Shown here one piece after another: positions 43,713 through 51,641 of a stretch of 64,000 nt of DNA. How positions within the stretch are numbered: position 1 is the first letter of the stretch; the number at the start of each line of letters is the position of its first letter. The translations under genes were made by a program, and so were the position numbers. Source of the DNA: JBLXBZ01 sp048265185. Lineage in GTDB: Bacteria > Pseudomonadota > Alphaproteobacteria > Rhizobiales > Stappiaceae. The stretch is taken from positions 434,001 through 498,000 of the forward strand of contig JBLXBZ010000003.1 in assembly GCA_048265185.1 (NCBI GenBank), read 5' to 3'. A model generated the notes under the pieces. That model had not been told where the DNA came from. It did not search any database and saw nothing but the letters and a program-made list of their open reading frames with translations.

Positions 43713-44392
43713 AGACGCGGGCGATTTGTCCTGCTGTTTGGAGCCGGTCTCTGTAACTTCAGTCAATCTACGTTCCGCCGCCGTTGTAAGAGTGGCCGGT
43801 TGTTCGATGATGATGAGAATCAGCAGAGTGAGCTCTTTACAGCTTTTACGTGAGTCTTGGTTTGATATTGCATTGTTTTTGGGGGCGTGGAGTTTCTTAA
43901 TAGGGACCCGCTGGATAGATAAGCTCTAATATTATAGAGAATTGACTGATCGCTGAAATGTATTGGCGTGGTGTTTTCATCTACAGGTCGTTTTGTTCCG
44001 TACGTTTCTGGCGACATATTTTTATTGGATTTTGTATGAATTACTATATTTATTCAAGTATTTTGAAATAAAAAGCGGGGAAGCAAATGCTTCCCCGCTG
44101 ACTTACTGAAAAGTGATAGAATAAAATTTTCGTTTTAATTTTAAAATATTGGTGTTGCCCCACACGCCCACTCACCACTTTGTTTGTGTAGTTACAACTT
44201 TAAAACAACTTTAAGTATGCCTTTATGATGGCATATGTTTTTTCGGTTGTAAACGGTATGGTTGTAAAAAAAATTCTCATCTACTGAAATTATATTTAAT
44301 TTTGTGAGCTTTTTCCAAGAGAACATGCCCACCAGCAATCTGGATGATGCTAATAGTAAACTCCCCATCGGCCATTGCTTCAAGCGGATAAA
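43713..44392. other. Long AT-rich intergenic region
   Basis: 680 bp without a convincing protein gene; base composition is far more AT-rich than the flanks. It contains a strong minus-strand terminator (44066-44099) and, on the plus strand, a small TATGCC / GGCATA hairpin at about 44216-44235 followed by TTTTTT. No terminator with a T run was found right behind dppF. A minus-strand frame of 72 codons (44410-44192) lacks family resemblance. A small RNA on either strand is possible. Confidence 0.4.
44066..44099 (-). terminator. Minus-strand terminator with no upstream gene
   Basis: Perfect 11-bp arms AGCGGGGAAGC / GCTTCCCCGCT around 4 nt at 44074-44099; on the minus strand it continues into TTTTATTTCAAA. 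On the plus strand no T run follows. No minus-strand protein gene lies upstream, so a minus-strand RNA starting between about 44100 and 44390 is implied. Confidence 0.7.
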
Positions 44393-46012
44393 ATGAAACC
44401 TAAAACTCACTTTTGCAACTATGGGAATATGGCTGGCTGGTGCGCGGGCCTTGTTTTTTTGGCGGCGCTCTTTGCCGCGGTGACTTTTAATGGGCTGGCT
44501 TCAGACCTGACGGGAGGGTTGGGGCCACTGGCGGGGCTGGGCGTTAGCGGTGCGGCGTTGCTGGTCTATTGTTCGTTTATTTTTCAGCGCGGCTCCAGTG
44601 GAGCTGGGCTTGGAGACGTTGGGTTCTTCGGCTGTGTCTTGACGTTTGCCTGGTTAATGTTTTTGCTTATTTATGTTTTTGCGTTTGACTGGAGCGAAGA
44701 GGCCAGCGGCTATCTTGCCCTGCTAACATTGCTTATTAGTTTTTCTCTCATCTCTATATGGCTTGCGGAGGGGAGGGGCTGGGCTGAGGCCGCCTCGGCG
44801 AGCCAGCGTCGGGTGGCCAGCGCGGGGTTAATGATTGGGGCGGCGTTGGCGTGCGCGGCGACCGCGGCGCGTTTGTATAATGGCGCCGGCGTCGAGGCGG
44901 CGCTGCTTGCCGCTGTCCCGGTGTTGTTAATGGCGGCGCCGGTTCTTAACCACCTCGCGGTTTTCAGCGCTTTGGCGTTTGGACGTCGCGTGGCCGGGCG
45001 TTACGGCGTGTGTTTTGATTCTCTCACGCACCTGAGGGCGGCCGCTGAAATTGACGCCGTCTTTTTTGCTCGCACTGGCGTGCTGAGCGAAGCGACGCCC
45101 TATATCACTGACATCAGAGCGTTTGACCGCGATGACGCGCGGCTTCTACGGATAACCGCTTCCGCGGTTCTTGCTGCGACTCATCCGATTTCGCAGGCAA
45201 TTGTTCGTGAGGCTCAAAGACGCGGTCTTTCTTTGACGTCCCCCGCAGCTTTTGTGGAAATTCCAGGCGAAGGCGTCGTTGCAGAGCTGGCAGGCCAGCG
45301 GGTGGCGATAGGCAATGCGGCGCTTATGGCTCGCGAACGCGTGGATGGTTTTATGATCGGTCAAATAGCGCGAAGTTTTGAGGCGGAGGGCAAATCTTCG
45401 GTGAATGTCGCGTTGGCGGGCTTTCCTGTCGGGGTAATCGCATTGGCGGATCCGCTGCGTCCGGAAGCGCAAAAAACGGTCATGCGGCTTCGACGCGCTG
45501 GGATGAAAACGGTTCTCTCTTCTGGCGAAAGTCACACGGTTGCGACGGTGCTTGCCGGTTATCTCGGGTTGGAGGAAGTGGTAAGGCGCGAGGGGGAGCA
45601 AGATATATCGCTTCATGCGGCATATGCCGACACGCAAGGCTGGACGCCGGCGTTTGTCGATAGAAAAACAACGCCTCTAGAAGGCGAGGCGTCATATGAA
45701 ACTCAAATTTCGCTGTGTATTTTCCAAAGTGCGCAGGCTGGAGCGATGGGCGCGGTGGCGTGCGATTCCATTGAGATCGCGCCCGTGAATTTATCCCGCC
45801 TTCCGGACGTTTTTCTAATTGCCCGGCGAGCCGTCGCCATGGCGCGGTGGAATTCTGGGATTGCATTGGCCTTCACCATGATAGCCATTCCGGCCGCATT
45901 GAGCGGCGCCGTCACAGCTGGCGTCGCGTTTTTGGCGTTTTTGGCGTCTGCCTTGGGCATTATTCTGAATTCCGCACGCCTTCTGCTATATCACCCGGAT
46001 CAGAAGGATTGA
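44393..46012 (+). CDS. Degenerate P1B-type ATPase-like membrane protein (predicted catalytically dead)
   Basis: 539 residues from ATG 44393 (AGCGG 6 bp upstream). Six N-terminal helices (about 14-35, 45-65, 77-98, 105-125, 141-161, 167-200), a soluble part, and two C-terminal helices ending SALGIILNSARLLL, as in CopA/ZntA-type pumps. Retained: His-Pro of the nucleotide-binding domain (H264-P265), PGEGVVAELAGQRVAIGN, and ADPLRPEAQKTVMRLRRAGMKTV. Lost: metal-site CPC reads A182-P183-V184; DKTGT reads A226-R-T-G-V; TGDN reads S377-G-E-S; GDGxND is absent; and only about 15 residues separate helices 4 and 5, so the actuator domain is missing. ATP-driven transport is therefore unlikely. Role unknown; intact frame and start argue against simple decay. 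Confidence 0.8.
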   Translation: MKPKTHFCNYGNMAGWCAGLVFLAALFAAVTFNGLASDLTGGLGPLAGLGVSGAALLVYCSFIFQRGSSGAGLGDVGFFGCVLTFAWLMFLLIYVFAFDWSEEASGYLALLTLLISFSLISIWLAEGRGWAEAASASQRRVASAGLMIGAALACAATAARLYNGAGVEAALLAAVPVLLMAAPVLNHLAVFSALAFGRRVAGRYGVCFDSLTHLRAAAEIDAVFFARTGVLSEATPYITDIRAFDRDDARLLRITASAVLAATHPISQAIVREAQRRGLSLTSPAAFVEIPGEGVVAELAGQRVAIGNAALMARERVDGFMIGQIARSFEAEGKSSVNVALAGFPVGVIALADPLRPEAQKTVMRLRRAGMKTVLSSGESHTVATVLAGYLGLEEVVRREGEQDISLHAAYADTQGWTPAFVDRKTTPLEGEASYETQISLCIFQSAQAGAMGAVACDSIEIAPVNLSRLPDVFLIARRAVAMARWNSGIALAFTMIAIPAALSGAVTAGVAFLAFLASALGIILNSARLLLYHPDQKD

Positions 46013-46130
46013 TTTCGTCGTAATTATCATACAAATAAGGCGTGACGCGAAAACATTAAATACGGAATCCCGCCAGCGTTTGAGCAGGTCGCGGACGGCG
46101 CCGTGCATCCGTATATTCAGGAGGGAATAA

Positions 46131-47930
46131 ATGCCAGATAAATCCAAAACCGCTTTGCGCTCTCGCGCGTGGTTCGATAATCCCGATAATCCGGGAATGA
46201 CGGCGCTTTACATTGAGCGTTATTTGAATTTTGGTTTGACGCGCGAGGAACTGCAATCTGGCAAGCCGATCATTGGGATCGCGCAGACCGGTTCGGATTT
46301 GTCCCCATGCAACCGCCATCATATCGAGTTGGCCAAGCGCGTGCGCGAGGGTATTGTCTCCGCGGGCGGGATTTGTTTCGAATTCCCCGTTCACCCGATT
46401 CAGGAAACCGGCAAGCGTCCGACGGCGACCCTTGACCGCAATCTTGCATATCTTGGATTGGTGGAGTTGCTGTATGGCTATCCGCTCGACGGCGTCGTGC
46501 TGACAATTGGCTGTGATAAAACAACGCCTGCATGTTTGATGGCGGCGGCCACCGTCAATATTCCCGCCATTGCGTTGTCTGTTGGGCCGATGTTGAACGG
46601 TTGGCATCGGGGGGAGCGCACCGGCTCTGGCACGATCGTTTGGAAAGCGCGCGAAATGCTCGCCGCCGGTGAGATCGACTATCCTGAATTTATGGATATC
46701 GTGGCGTCTTCCGCGCCGTCGGTTGGTTATTGCAACACCATGGGAACGGCGACTACGATGAATTCGCTCGCCGAGGCCCTTGGCATGCAATTGCCGGGGG
46801 CGGCTGCCATTCCCGCTCCTTATCGGGAACGCGGTCAGATGGCCTATGTGACCGGGAAGCGCATCGTTGATATGGTTTGGGACGACGTAAAACCATCTGA
46901 CGTCATGACCCGTGAAGCCTTTGAGAACGCCATTGTCGTTAACTCGGCTATTGGCGGCTCCACCAACGCGCCTATTCACCTGAACGGCATCGCGCGACAT
47001 TTGGGCGTTGAGCTGGACAATGACGATTGGCAAAAAATCGGCCATGACGTTCCGCTTCTGGTAAACTTGCAACCCGCCGGAGAATATCTTGGCGAAGACT
47101 ACCACCACGCCGGTGGCGTGCCGGCGGTTGTGGCGGAGTTGATGAAGGCGAATCTCTTGCCTCATCCATCCGCTTTGACGGTCAATGGTCAGTCTATCGG
47201 CGATAATTGCGCGGCGGCGGAGAACCTTGATACGAAAGTCATCAAGACCGTGGCTGAGCCCATGCTGGAGAAGGCCGGTTTCCTCAACCTCAAAGGCAAT
47301 CTCTTCAATAGCGCAATCATGAAGACCAGCGTTATTTCCGATGAGTTCCGCAAGCGTTATCTGTCCAATCCTGATGATCCAAACGCTTTTGAAGGTCGGG
47401 CGATCGTGTTTGAAGGGCCGGAAGATTATCACGATCGGATCGATGATCCTTCTCTCAATATTGACGAGAATTGCCTGCTCTTTATTCGGGGGACCGGGCC
47501 TATCGGTTATCCGGGCGGCGCGGAAGTGGTGAATATGCAGCCGCCGGCGGCCTTGATCAAAAAGGGCGTTCTTGCTCTGCCATGCATTGGCGATGGACGC
47601 CAGTCCGGCACTTCCGGATCTCCGTCGATTTTGAACGCCGCGCCGGAAGCCGCCGCCATGGGCGGTCTGGCCTTGGTGCGCACGGATGATCGGATTCGCA
47701 TTGATCTGAACAAATGCACGGCCGATATCTTGATATCCACGGAAGAGCTGGCGACGCGCCGTTCGGAGCTGGAGGCGAAAGGCGGCTTCCCTTATCCTGA
47801 AAGCCAGACGCCGTGGCAGGAAATTCAGCGCGAAATGGTCGATCAATTCGATAATGGCATGGTGTTGAAGCCTGCGGTGAAATACCAGGACGTCGCGCAT
47901 CAACGCGGCCTGCCGCGCGATAATCACTGA
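46131..47930 (+). CDS. IlvD/Edd-family sugar-acid dehydratase, XylD-like
   Basis: 599 residues. Close by eye to Caulobacter XylD (xylonate dehydratase): RSRAWFDNPDNPGMTALYIE, then LQSGKPIIGIAQTGSDLSPCN and TIGCDKTTPACLMAA. Three Cys ligands for a [2Fe-2S] cluster at C60, C128 and C201. C-terminal GDGRQSGTSGSPSILN is the family active-site block. It removes water from D-xylonate, L-arabonate or a similar aldonate to give a 2-keto-3-deoxy acid, first committed step of the Weimberg-type route. The matching XylX-like enzyme is at 59471-60634. Cytoplasmic. Confidence 0.88.
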   Translation: MPDKSKTALRSRAWFDNPDNPGMTALYIERYLNFGLTREELQSGKPIIGIAQTGSDLSPCNRHHIELAKRVREGIVSAGGICFEFPVHPIQETGKRPTATLDRNLAYLGLVELLYGYPLDGVVLTIGCDKTTPACLMAAATVNIPAIALSVGPMLNGWHRGERTGSGTIVWKAREMLAAGEIDYPEFMDIVASSAPSVGYCNTMGTATTMNSLAEALGMQLPGAAAIPAPYRERGQMAYVTGKRIVDMVWDDVKPSDVMTREAFENAIVVNSAIGGSTNAPIHLNGIARHLGVELDNDDWQKIGHDVPLLVNLQPAGEYLGEDYHHAGGVPAVVAELMKANLLPHPSALTVNGQSIGDNCAAAENLDTKVIKTVAEPMLEKAGFLNLKGNLFNSAIMKTSVISDEFRKRYLSNPDDPNAFEGRAIVFEGPEDYHDRIDDPSLNIDENCLLFIRGTGPIGYPGGAEVVNMQPPAALIKKGVLALPCIGDGRQSGTSGSPSILNAAPEAAAMGGLALVRTDDRIRIDLNKCTADILISTEELATRRSELEAKGGFPYPESQTPWQEIQREMVDQFDNGMVLKPAVKYQDVAHQRGLPRDNH

Positions 47931-47982
47931 GCAGGGCTTTTGGCGCCGTCGGCCATTGCCGGCGGCGTTTGGAACTTGGATG

Positions 47983-48018
47983 AAAAAAGGCGCGGAGATT
48001 AATCTCCGCGCCTTTTTT
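47983..48018. terminator. Bidirectional terminator between the dehydratase and pntB
   Basis: Perfect self-complementary 36-mer: arms AAAAAAGGCGCGGAGATT and its complement, with T runs on both strands, between two convergent stops. Confidence 0.93.
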
Positions 48019-48037
48019 GTTTTGAAGCTTGCGTCCG

Positions 48038-49432
48038 TTAGATCGACTTGACGATCTCTTCGGTCATTTTTTTGGCGTCGCCAAACAGCATCATCGTTTT
48101 GTCCATGAAGAACAATTCGTTCTGAATGCCGGCGTAGCCAGAGCCCATGCCGCGCTTGATGAACAGCACGGTTCCCGCCTTATCAACGTCAAGGATCGGC
48201 ATGCCGTAAATCGGCGAAGCCGTGTCGTCGCGGGCGGAGGGGTTGGTGACGTCATTGGCGCCGATGACGAACGCTACGTCAGCTTGTGAGAACTCCGAGT
48301 TGATGTCCTCAAGCTCAAACACTTCGTCGTAGGGCACATTGGCCTCGGCCAGCAACACGTTCATGTGGCCGGGCATGCGTCCGGCTACGGGGTGAATGGC
48401 GTATTTAACTTCAACGCCCTGTTCCTTCAGGATGTCGCCAAGTTCGCGCAATGCATGCTGTGCTTGCGCCACCGCCATGCCGTAACCGGGAACGATGATG
48501 ACCTTGCTGGCGTTCTTCATGATGAAGCCGGCGTCTTCGGCCGAGCCCTGCTTAACTGGGCGCTCTTCTTCGCCGCCGCCGGCGCTTGTCGCCGTGTCGC
48601 CGCCAAAGCCGCCCAATATCACCGAGATGAAGGAGCGGTTCATGCCCTTGCACATGATGTAGGAGAGAATGGCGCCTGAGGAGCCCACGAGCGCGCCCGT
48701 GATGATCAACGCGGTATTCCCGAGGGTGAAGCCGATGCCGGCCGCCGCCCATCCTGAGTAGGAGTTGAGCATGGACACGACCACGGGCATGTCCGCGCCG
48801 CCGATTGGAACGATGATCAGGGCGCCGAAGACGAAGGACAGCAGCACGATCAGCCAAAAGACGAAATGACTTTCCGTCTGGGTGAGAACGATCACTAAAA
48901 CCACGAGCAAGACGGCGAGGCCGATGTTGATGGCGTGGCGCATGGGCAGGATGATCGGCTTGCCGGACATGCGTCCGTCCAGTTTCGCGAAAGCGATAAT
49001 GGAGCCGGTGAAAGTGATGGCGCCGATGGCGACGCCCAGCGACATTTCAACGAGGGCCTGAACATGGATATGCCCCGGCTCGCCGATGCCGAACGCCGTT
49101 GGCGCGTACATGGCCGCGGCGGCCACGAGCACGGCTGCGAGACCGACCAGCGAGTGGAAGGCGGCCACGAGTTGCGGCATGGCCGTCATGGCGATGCGTT
49201 TGGCGATGACCGCGCCGATGGCGCCGCCGATCCCCAGACCCGCCACGACAAGGACGCCGGAGCCGAAAGTAAGTCCGGACGCGATAAGCGTGGTGACGAC
49301 GGCGATGGTCATGCCGACCATGCCGTAAATATTACCCTTGCGCGACGTTTCCGGGCTGGAAAGTCCACGAAGGGCCATGATGAAGAGTACGCCCGAAATC
49401 AAATAGAGCGTCGCGGTGATATTGGCTGACAT
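48038..49432 (-). CDS. pntB: NAD(P) transhydrogenase beta subunit
   Basis: 464 residues. About nine membrane helices in the first 270 residues, then the NADP(H)-binding domain III: KVIIVPGYGMAVAQAQHAL, HPVAGRMPGHMNVLLAEA, DVAFVIGANDVTNPSARDD, and GSGYAGIQNELFF. With the alpha subunits it couples the proton gradient to NADPH formation from NADH. Last gene of the pnt operon. Confidence 0.96.
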   Translation of the reverse strand: MSANITATLYLISGVLFIMALRGLSSPETSRKGNIYGMVGMTIAVVTTLIASGLTFGSGVLVVAGLGIGGAIGAVIAKRIAMTAMPQLVAAFHSLVGLAAVLVAAAAMYAPTAFGIGEPGHIHVQALVEMSLGVAIGAITFTGSIIAFAKLDGRMSGKPIILPMRHAINIGLAVLLVVLVIVLTQTESHFVFWLIVLLSFVFGALIIVPIGGADMPVVVSMLNSYSGWAAAGIGFTLGNTALIITGALVGSSGAILSYIMCKGMNRSFISVILGGFGGDTATSAGGGEEERPVKQGSAEDAGFIMKNASKVIIVPGYGMAVAQAQHALRELGDILKEQGVEVKYAIHPVAGRMPGHMNVLLAEANVPYDEVFELEDINSEFSQADVAFVIGANDVTNPSARDDTASPIYGMPILDVDKAGTVLFIKRGMGSGYAGIQNELFFMDKTMMLFGDAKKMTEEIVKSI

Positions 49433-49442
49433 CCGGCGCCCC

Positions 49443-49889
49443 CTAGCGTTGCTTTTTCTTGTACATGGCGAGCATTCTCTGGGTCACCAGAAAACCGCCG
49501 ACAATGTTCACGCTGGCCATGACCAGAGCGAGAAACCCAAAAATCCGAGCGAGAACCGTGCCCTCTCCGCTGGCCAGATCCACTCCGACCGCTAAAAGCG
49601 CGCCGACGACGATGACCGAGGAGATGGCGTTGGTCACCGCCATCAAGGGCGTGTGCAGCGCGGGCGTTACCGACCAGACGACGTAATAGCCGACGAAAAT
49701 GGTCAATACGAAAATGGATAGGCGAAAGACGAAGGGGTCAATCGCGCCATTCGTGGCGGCGCTGGCGACTTGTCCAACGCTCTCTGCTAGTTGATCGGCC
49801 TGGTCGCGGGCCACATCCGCCCATTGCTGAGCTTTGTCGGCCGCCGATTGCGCAGCGTCAGCGATCTCCTGAGGTGTTTTTCCGCTCAT
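49443..49889 (-). CDS. pntAb: NAD(P) transhydrogenase alpha subunit, membrane part
   Basis: 148 residues. A hydrophilic 50-residue N-terminus is followed by FVFRLSIFVLTIFVGYYVVWSVTPALHTPLMAVTNAISSVIVVGAL, the conserved domain II segment with PALHTPLM, and GGFLVTQRMLAMYKKK. Alpha is split into Aa and Ab, as in Rhodospirillum. Its ATG overlaps the pntAa stop. Confidence 0.93.
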   Translation of the reverse strand: MSGKTPQEIADAAQSAADKAQQWADVARDQADQLAESVGQVASAATNGAIDPFVFRLSIFVLTIFVGYYVVWSVTPALHTPLMAVTNAISSVIVVGALLAVGVDLASGEGTVLARIFGFLALVMASVNIVGGFLVTQRMLAMYKKKQR

Positions 49890-51046
49890 GCCGCTCCTCC
49901 CTGTTCTGAGGTTTCATCTTTGGCGAACGCCGGATGAACGACCCGGCCGTCGCGGCACAAAACCGTGGCTTTCACCAGTTCGTCGTCCCAATTTACAGCA
50001 AGCTTTTTCTCGTCTTTATCGACCAATGTCTGAACGAAGTTGAGAAGGTTCTTGGCGAAAAGCGTTGAGGCGGAAGCGGCGATCCGTCCGGCCATATTCA
50101 AATGACCCACGATTTTCACGTCGCCCACTTGCGCCACCGCGCCCGGCTCCGCGCCTTCCACGTTGCCGCCGCGCTCAACCGCCAGATCGACGACCACCGA
50201 ACCGGGCTTCATGGTTTCGAGCATGTCGCGCGTGACCAGACGCGGCGCCGGCCGGCCGGGGATCAAGGCCGTGGTGATGACCAGGTCCTGCTTGGCGATA
50301 TGGCTGGCGACCAGCTCCGCCTGTTTTTTCTGATACTCTTCAGACATCTGCTTGGCGTAGCCGCCAGCGGTTTCCGCCTGTTTGAACTCTTCATCTTCAA
50401 CGGCGATGAATTTTGCGCCAAGAGATTCAACCTGTTCTTTCGCTGCGGGGCGTACGTCCGTTGCGGTGACGACGGCTCCGAGGCGCCGTGCGGTTGCGAT
50501 CGCCTGCAAACCGGCGACGCCGGCTCCCATGACGAAAACACGGGCGGCGGGAACGGTTCCTGCAGCTGTCATCATCATGGGGAACGCGCGATCAAACTCG
50601 TTCGCGCCGTCGAGAACGGCCTGATACCCGGCGAGATTGGCTTGCGAGGACAGAATGTCCATGGACTGGGCGCGGGTGATGCGCGGCATGAACTCCATGG
50701 CGAAAGCGGCGAGGCCCGCGTCTCCCATGGCGGCGACTGCGTCTTCATGGCCGTAGGGGTCCATGGCGGCGAAGACGAGGGCGCCTTTTTTCATCAAAGG
50801 CAGTTCTTGGGCGCTGGGGCGGCGTACTTTCAAAACCACGTCGGCTTCCGCCAATGTGGCTTTGGCGTCTTCGGTGACAGATGCTCCAGCGGCCTCGAAT
50901 TCGGCGTCGGGAATGCGCGAGAGAGCGCCCGCCCCGCGCTCAATGTTCACTTTAAAGCCGAGCGAGACGAATTTTTTCACCGTGTCCGGCGTCGCCGCCA
51001 CGCGTGTTTCAACCGCCTCGCTTTCACGGGGCACTCCAATTATCAT
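49886..51046 (-). CDS. pntAa: NAD(P) transhydrogenase alpha subunit, NAD-binding part
   Basis: 386 residues from ATG 51046 (MIIGVPRESEAVETRVAATPDTV), with CGGAGGA 9 bp upstream; an ATG at 51070 would place the ribosome-binding site inside the gene. AlaDH/PNT N-terminal domain, then the NAD fold VFVMGAGVAGLQAIATARRLGA and the RQD-loop-type region TALIPGRPAPRLV. Soluble domain I of the pump. Confidence 0.95.
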   Translation of the reverse strand: MIIGVPRESEAVETRVAATPDTVKKFVSLGFKVNIERGAGALSRIPDAEFEAAGASVTEDAKATLAEADVVLKVRRPSAQELPLMKKGALVFAAMDPYGHEDAVAAMGDAGLAAFAMEFMPRITRAQSMDILSSQANLAGYQAVLDGANEFDRAFPMMMTAAGTVPAARVFVMGAGVAGLQAIATARRLGAVVTATDVRPAAKEQVESLGAKFIAVEDEEFKQAETAGGYAKQMSEEYQKKQAELVASHIAKQDLVITTALIPGRPAPRLVTRDMLETMKPGSVVVDLAVERGGNVEGAEPGAVAQVGDVKIVGHLNMAGRIAASASTLFAKNLLNFVQTLVDKDEKKLAVNWDDELVKATVLCRDGRVVHPAFAKDETSEQGGAA

Positions 51047-51063
51047 GCCATAGTCCTCCGATG

Positions 51064-51089
51064 AAGCCATTCGCGATCAGGAATGGCTT
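51064..51089 (-). promoter_or_regulatory. Leader hairpin directly upstream of the pntAa ribosome-binding site
   Basis: Perfect 9-bp arms AAGCCATTC / GAATGGCTT around an 8-nt loop, ending about 5 nt before CGGAGGA on the minus strand. It lies between the small upstream gene and pntAa and could act as a processing or attenuation structure. Confidence 0.4.
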
Positions 51090-51125
51090 TAAATCTGATC
51101 ATAACGTTTGAATGCGGTGAATTGA

Positions 51126-51410
51126 TCAAACCGTCGTCATGATGAGAAAAAGGCCCGAAACAACAAAAACAACGGCGCTGGGAACCCAGCTTTTGCCTTT
51201 GATGACCGCGCCCATTGCGACAGCGACTAATGTCAGGACCGTGAAGACGGAGCCCAAGAAAGCGCCGATACCGCCACCAAAGGTGATCAGCGCCAAACAG
51301 AGCATGATGTTCAAAAGCGCGATCGTTCCGATTTGGGCGAACGAGATGAACCCTGCATAGGTCCTCTCATGTTCAGCGTAGTCCATTGCTGGCGCACTGG
51401 CTTCAGACAT
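51126..51410 (-). CDS. aa3-type cytochrome oxidase subunit IV-like small membrane protein
   Basis: 94 residues. MDYAEHERTYAGFISFAQIGTI is the signature of the small alphaproteobacterial subunit IV of cytochrome aa3, usually a ~50-residue single-helix protein. Here two further hydrophobic segments follow (IGAFLGSVFTVLTLVAVAMGAVI and WVPSAVVFVVSGLFLIMTTV). It stands 79 bp upstream of pntAa on the same strand, so it is likely cotranscribed with the transhydrogenase, a frequent alphaproteobacterial pairing. No oxidase genes are near. Confidence 0.8.
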   Translation of the reverse strand: MSEASAPAMDYAEHERTYAGFISFAQIGTIALLNIMLCLALITFGGGIGAFLGSVFTVLTLVAVAMGAVIKGKSWVPSAVVFVVSGLFLIMTTV

Positions 51411-51641
51411 ATATACCCCCTAAAGGTCGTAAAAAACTTTCATGCTCTTACCGCAAAGATCGGATTGGCGCAACGAATGATACGCATGACGATTGTTTGC
51501 TTACGTGTTGTTGCGACAAGCGCCTTGGCTAAGGGGCGGCGGTTTTAATTGTGCGCAGGATAAATTTTTTGCGGATATATGGGCGACGCCCTGACGGTCG
51601 CGGCGCCTTTTCGTTGGGCTCGCCAGCCGCTATTTCGCCGT

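Noticed and set aside
43363..43929. Plus-strand frame overlapping the end of dppF and running 217 bp past it
   Set aside because: Most of it is an out-of-frame reading of dppF; the extension has no start signal or family resemblance.
44192..44410. 72-codon minus-strand frame in the AT-rich gap before the degenerate ATPase
   Set aside because: Biased by AT-rich DNA, no ribosome-binding site and no recognisable domain; an RNA is more plausible there.
44393..46012. Annotation as an active copper or cation-transporting ATPase
   Set aside because: Phosphorylation Asp, TGD, GDGxND, CPC and the actuator domain are all missing.
46056..47927. 623-codon open frame antisense to the XylD-like dehydratase gene
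   Set aside because: It mirrors the codon structure of a clear dehydratase gene on the other strand; its translation is rich in Arg/His/Gln and resembles no family.
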